In this document: piece by piece, positions 60,945 through 64,000 of the stretch
How the letters are laid out: the number at the start of each line of letters is the position of its first letter
Position numbering within the stretch: position 1 is the first letter of the stretch
Assembly: GCA_042701975.1 (NCBI GenBank)
Contig: CP170561.1
Coordinates: 4,464,001 to 4,528,000, forward strand
From: JAFALK01 sp042701975
GTDB lineage: Bacteria; Pseudomonadota; Gammaproteobacteria; Burkholderiales; Burkholderiaceae_C
Direction of reading: 5' to 3'
Length of the DNA stretch: 64,000 nucleotides
Notes under the pieces: model-generated
Databases searched by the model: none
What the model was told of the DNA's origin: nothing
What the model saw: the letters and a program-made list of their open reading frames with translations, nothing else
Program-made: the position numbers and the translations under genes

Positions 60945-62588
60945 GTGCAATCCATGCAGATGGATAGCGGCATCTACACAGCCAGCGCGCTCGTCATTGA
61001 CGGCAATGCCACCGCACGCAGCGTGATGTCGGCCCAGCTGCGCGACCTCGGCATCAAGGACATCCGCCAGTGCCTGCGCCCCAAGGATGCGCGTCCGCTG
61101 CTCGAACACAAGCACATCGACATCGTGCTGTGCGGCGACGATCCCGACCGTGAGGAGATGGGCGCGCAAGACCTGCTCGACGAGCTGCGCCGCGCGCAGC
61201 TGCTGCCCTTCTCCACCGTCTTCATCATGGTGACCTCGCAAGCCACCTACGCGCGCGTGGCCGAGGCCGCCGAGGCCGCGCTCGACGCCTACCTGGTGCG
61301 CCCCTACACCGCCGCCGCGCTGAACGATCGCCTGGCCCAGGCGCGCTATCGCAAGAAGATCCTCAAGAACATCTTCACGGCCATCGAGGCCGGTGATCTG
61401 CCCGCCGCCGCCGCCCTGTGCCTGCAACGCTTCGACGCACGCGCGCAGTTCTGGCTTTATGCCGCGCGCATCGGCGCAGAGCTGCTGATGCGCCTGAACC
61501 GCAATGACGAGGCGCGCAAGCTCTTCGACGCCATTCTTGAGGCGCGTACCCTGCCCTGGGCGCGCCTGGGTGTGGCCCGTGCCGAGTTGGGCAGCGGCAA
61601 CCTCGCGGCAGCGCAGCACACGCTCGAAGGCCTGATCGGCGATCTGCCCGACTTCGCCGACTCCTACGACGTGATGGGCCACCTGCTGCTGGAGACCGGC
61701 AACGTCGACGGTGCCTTGGCCAACTACCAGCGCGCGGCCTCGCTCACGCCGGGCTGCCTGGCGCGGCAGCAGCGCTATGGCGTGCTGGCCTACTACGCCG
61801 GCCAGCGCCGCGTGGCCGAGCACCAGCTGGAGAAGGCCATGTCCGGCGGCCTGTCCTCCAAGATGTTCGACTTCATGAACCTCGTCTTTCTGGGCCTGCT
61901 GCGCCACGACACCAAGGACATGCGCGGCTTCAAGTACGTGCACGACACGCTTGCCGCCGAACTGGATCGCAACAAGGGATCGCGCCGGCTGGAGCGCTTC
62001 GAGATGGTGTTTCGCGCCTTGCGCTGCATGCTGGAACGCAAGACCGCCGAGGCGCTGGAGCTGGCCCGCTGGCTGGCGGTCGAAGCCCAGCAGGGCGACT
62101 TCGATCTCGAGGCCGGCGGCATCTTGCTGGGCCTGTGGGTGCGGCTCGCCCGCACCGAGATCAGGGCCGAGGAGTTCGATGCCATCGTCACGCGCGGCGG
62201 CCTGCGCTACTGCACCAGCAAGGCCAGCACGGAGGTGCTGGCGTGCATGTGCGATGGCCACGCCACCGCCGTGGCCGAACTGCGCGCCTGCCACGCCCGC
62301 ATCTTCGGCCTGGCCGAGACGGCGATGCGCCATTCCTTGCACGGCTTGCCGCGCGACGGCGTGACGCTGCTGATCCAGCAAGGCGAGGCTACGCGCAATG
62401 CCAAGCTGATCGACATGGCCGGCCTGGTGCTCAAGCGACAGATGGAGAAGATCGACGGTGCGGCGGATCTGCAATTGCGCATTGCAGCGCTGCAGGAACG
62501 CTTCGTTGCTCCGCTCACCAACCCCGTCACGCCACGACACCATGAGCGCGCAGCCGGCGGCATGGCCGTGCCCGGGCTTTCCGTCTGA
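60945..62588 (+). CDS. Response-regulator receiver plus TPR protein
   Basis: Protein of 547 aa. The N-terminal receiver-like domain (about 5-125) has ALVIDGNATARSVMSAQLRD and IVLCGDDPD in place of the usual phospho-Asp strand, with YLVRPYTAAAL where the Lys-Pro pair of receivers would be; the conserved Lys is replaced by Arg. The rest is helical repeats of TPR type (VMGHLLLETGNVDGALANYQ). Start set at GTG 60945 because GGGAGGG is at optimal spacing; an ATG three codons later is possible. Related REC-TPR proteins are scaffolds in signalling; its partner is unknown. Confidence 0.75.
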   Translation: MQSMQMDSGIYTASALVIDGNATARSVMSAQLRDLGIKDIRQCLRPKDARPLLEHKHIDIVLCGDDPDREEMGAQDLLDELRRAQLLPFSTVFIMVTSQATYARVAEAAEAALDAYLVRPYTAAALNDRLAQARYRKKILKNIFTAIEAGDLPAAAALCLQRFDARAQFWLYAARIGAELLMRLNRNDEARKLFDAILEARTLPWARLGVARAELGSGNLAAAQHTLEGLIGDLPDFADSYDVMGHLLLETGNVDGALANYQRAASLTPGCLARQQRYGVLAYYAGQRRVAEHQLEKAMSGGLSSKMFDFMNLVFLGLLRHDTKDMRGFKYVHDTLAAELDRNKGSRRLERFEMVFRALRCMLERKTAEALELARWLAVEAQQGDFDLEAGGILLGLWVRLARTEIRAEEFDAIVTRGGLRYCTSKASTEVLACMCDGHATAVAELRACHARIFGLAETAMRHSLHGLPRDGVTLLIQQGEATRNAKLIDMAGLVLKRQMEKIDGAADLQLRIAALQERFVAPLTNPVTPRHHERAAGGMAVPGLSV

Positions 62589-62677
62589 AGAACACCGGTC
62601 GAAGAAGACCATGGCGCTGACGGTGACCAGCGGTGGCGTCCGACAGGGTGTCGCTCGTGCGCCTCGTAAGGTGGAGC

Positions 62678-64000
62678 ATGACTCGATCCGCCGCCCGCTC
62701 CCGCACCGCTGCCAAGCCTTCGCGCGCTCCGCGCAAGCGCCGTGAGCAGGTGCGCGCACCGCAGCTGTCCATGGCCGCGTGGCGGCAGTTCATCGGCGTG
62801 GCCAAGCCCTACTGGCTCGGCAATCGGCGTCGGCGTGCGTGGGCGCTGCTGGCCTTGCTGATCGCGCTGATGCTGGCGCAGACCCACCTCGCCGTACTGC
62901 TGAACAACCAGGCCGGCGAGATGACCTCGGCCCTGGCCGCCAAGGCCGCGCCGCGCTTCTGGCACGCGGTCTGGCTGTGCCTGGCTTTCGTGGGCATCGT
63001 CGTGCCGGTGACGGCGCTGTACTACTACATGCGCGACCTGTTCTCGAACCAGTGGCGGCGCTGGCTCACGCACCGCTTCCTGGATGGCTACCTCGCGGAC
63101 CGTCGGTATTACGAGTTAGGCGCCGGCGGCGAACTCGACAACCCCGACCAGCGCATCAGCGAGGACATCAACAACTTCACTGGTCGCTCGATCAACTTCC
63201 TCCTGATCTTTCTCGGCTCGGCCATGCAGCTGGTGGCCTTCAGCGCCGTGCTGTGGTCGATCTCGCACCTGCTGGTGGGTTTCCTGGCCGTGTATTCGGT
63301 GCTGGGCACGGTGGTGGCGCTGTGGGTCTTCGGCCAGCCGCTGATCCAGCTGAACTTCTGGCAGATCCGACGCGAGGCGGACTTCCGCTTCGGCCTGATG
63401 CGGCTGCGCGAAAACGCCGAGGCCATCGCCTTCTATCGCGGCGAGAAACAGGAGCGTGCGCAGTTGGACCGACAGTTCGAGTCGGTCTATGAGAACTACG
63501 GCGCGCTGATCAAGAAGCAGCGCTCGCTCAACCTCTTCCAGACCGCGTTCAGCCAGCTGACGTTGGTCGTGCCCAGCATCATCCTGGCCGAGGGCGTGCT
63601 GTCCGGCGCGCTGGAGGTCGGCCGCGCCGTGCAGGCGGCCGGCGCCTTCGCCGCCGTGCTGAGCGCGGTGGCGGTGATCGTGGACAACTTCGAGAGCCTG
63701 TCGCGGTTCGTGGCCGGCATCGGACGGCTGGACACGCTGGCCAAGCAGGTGCTCAAGGGCTCGCCCGCGTCGGGCTCGGCGGGCCAGCAGACGATCGAGA
63801 GCCGCGTCGGCCCGCATGTGGCGCTGGAGGCGCTGACGCTGCGCACACCGCAGTTCGATCGCGTGCTGGTGGAGAAGCTCACCCTCGAACTGCCGCCCGG
63901 CGAGGGCCTGTTGATCACCGGCGTGAGCGGCTGCGGCAAGAGCTCGCTGCTGCGCGCCATCGCTGGCCTGTGGCGTGGCGGCAGCGGCACGGTCCAGCAT
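62678..64000 (+). CDS. SbmA/ABCD-type fused ABC transporter, 3' end outside window
   Basis: The 441 visible codons encode a basic N-terminus, about six membrane helices starting near residue 50 (WALLALLIALMLAQTHLAVL), and the beginning of an ATPase domain with Walker A GVSGCGKSSLL near residue 425. The membrane part has NPDQRISEDINNFT and FRFGLMRLRENAEAIAFYRG, motifs of the ABC_membrane_2 family (YddA, BacA-related, peroxisomal ABCD). Substrate is likely a peptide, fatty acid or cofactor; not determinable here. Signature motif and Walker B lie beyond the window. Confidence 0.88.
   Translation, partial: MTRSAARSRTAAKPSRAPRKRREQVRAPQLSMAAWRQFIGVAKPYWLGNRRRRAWALLALLIALMLAQTHLAVLLNNQAGEMTSALAAKAAPRFWHAVWLCLAFVGIVVPVTALYYYMRDLFSNQWRRWLTHRFLDGYLADRRYYELGAGGELDNPDQRISEDINNFTGRSINFLLIFLGSAMQLVAFSAVLWSISHLLVGFLAVYSVLGTVVALWVFGQPLIQLNFWQIRREADFRFGLMRLRENAEAIAFYRGEKQERAQLDRQFESVYENYGALIKKQRSLNLFQTAFSQLTLVVPSIILAEGVLSGALEVGRAVQAAGAFAAVLSAVAVIVDNFESLSRFVAGIGRLDTLAKQVLKGSPASGSAGQQTIESRVGPHVALEALTLRTPQFDRVLVEKLTLELPPGEGLLITGVSGCGKSSLLRAIAGLWRGGSGTVQH

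Noticed and set aside
1..64000. tRNA or rRNA genes
   Set aside because: I scanned the gaps for cloverleaf-type sequences and conserved rRNA segments and saw none; only the 4.5S RNA and the retron RNA were recognised.

Overview
The window is high-GC chromosomal DNA of a betaproteobacterium, most likely order Burkholderiales near the Roseateles/Rubrivivax/Leptothrix group (family Sphaerotilaceae). The evidence is the gene content (a short H-NS family protein, a Gram-negative porin ending in Phe, SlyX, TrhO, ArgA with a kinase-like plus GNAT layout, MASE1-GGDEF-EAL), the strong GC3 bias that opens long antisense frames opposite real genes, and a 4.5S SRP RNA with the GGTCAGGTGGGGAACCAAGC loop typical of this lineage. 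The assignment is inference; no 16S gene lies in the window.

Layout. 1-5.5 kb: gmhA (partial, minus), msbA, a ComEA-like HhH protein, an exported intradiol-dioxygenase-like lipoprotein, and an OmpR/EnvZ-type two-component pair. 5.5-10.5 kb: patatin and dnaE on the minus strand. 10.5-16 kb: an exported cyclophilin (probable 3' frameshift), then a TonB receptor divergent from an exported cyanophycinase. 16-23 kb: slyX, trhO, an M14 deacylase, a porin with a clear terminator, pirin divergent from a LysR regulator, a PurM-like paralogue, a SirB-like membrane protein, and the 4.5S RNA gene ffs.

23.09-35.39 kb is a genomic island inserted in the 3' end of ffs. An 18-bp direct repeat (attL/attR) bounds it, a tyrosine integrase sits just inside attL, and arm-type repeats lie inside both ends. 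It has no virion genes and looks like a defence island. Its centre is a retron: a retron-type reverse transcriptase, an msr-msd RNA whose a1/a2 stem and msd hairpin can be read directly, a winged-helix protein, a HEPN-domain protein and possibly a 42-residue membrane protein, all on the minus strand. Beside it are an McrA-like HNH endonuclease, an Mrr-like endonuclease, a helical membrane-tailed protein, a frameshifted beta-propeller-like gene, a serine recombinase, orphan small proteins, and a two-gene cassette with an Abi/HEPN-type protein. The retron with its HEPN and winged-helix partners is my best candidate for a little-described system.

35.5-46.8 kb: a tiny lipoprotein, a kinase-HDOD-GAF protein translationally coupled to a pseudokinase-HDOD protein, hrpA, a VOC protein, argA, yggX and an H-NS-like gene. 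46.9-64 kb: a MASE1-PAS-GGDEF-EAL protein, dnaG, rpoD with a structured leader, a class III cyclase-FHA protein, hemH, hslR, then grpE-dnaK-dnaJ behind a sigma-32-like promoter, a REC-TPR protein, and a truncated SbmA/ABCD-type ABC transporter. No rRNA, tRNA or CRISPR array was recognised.
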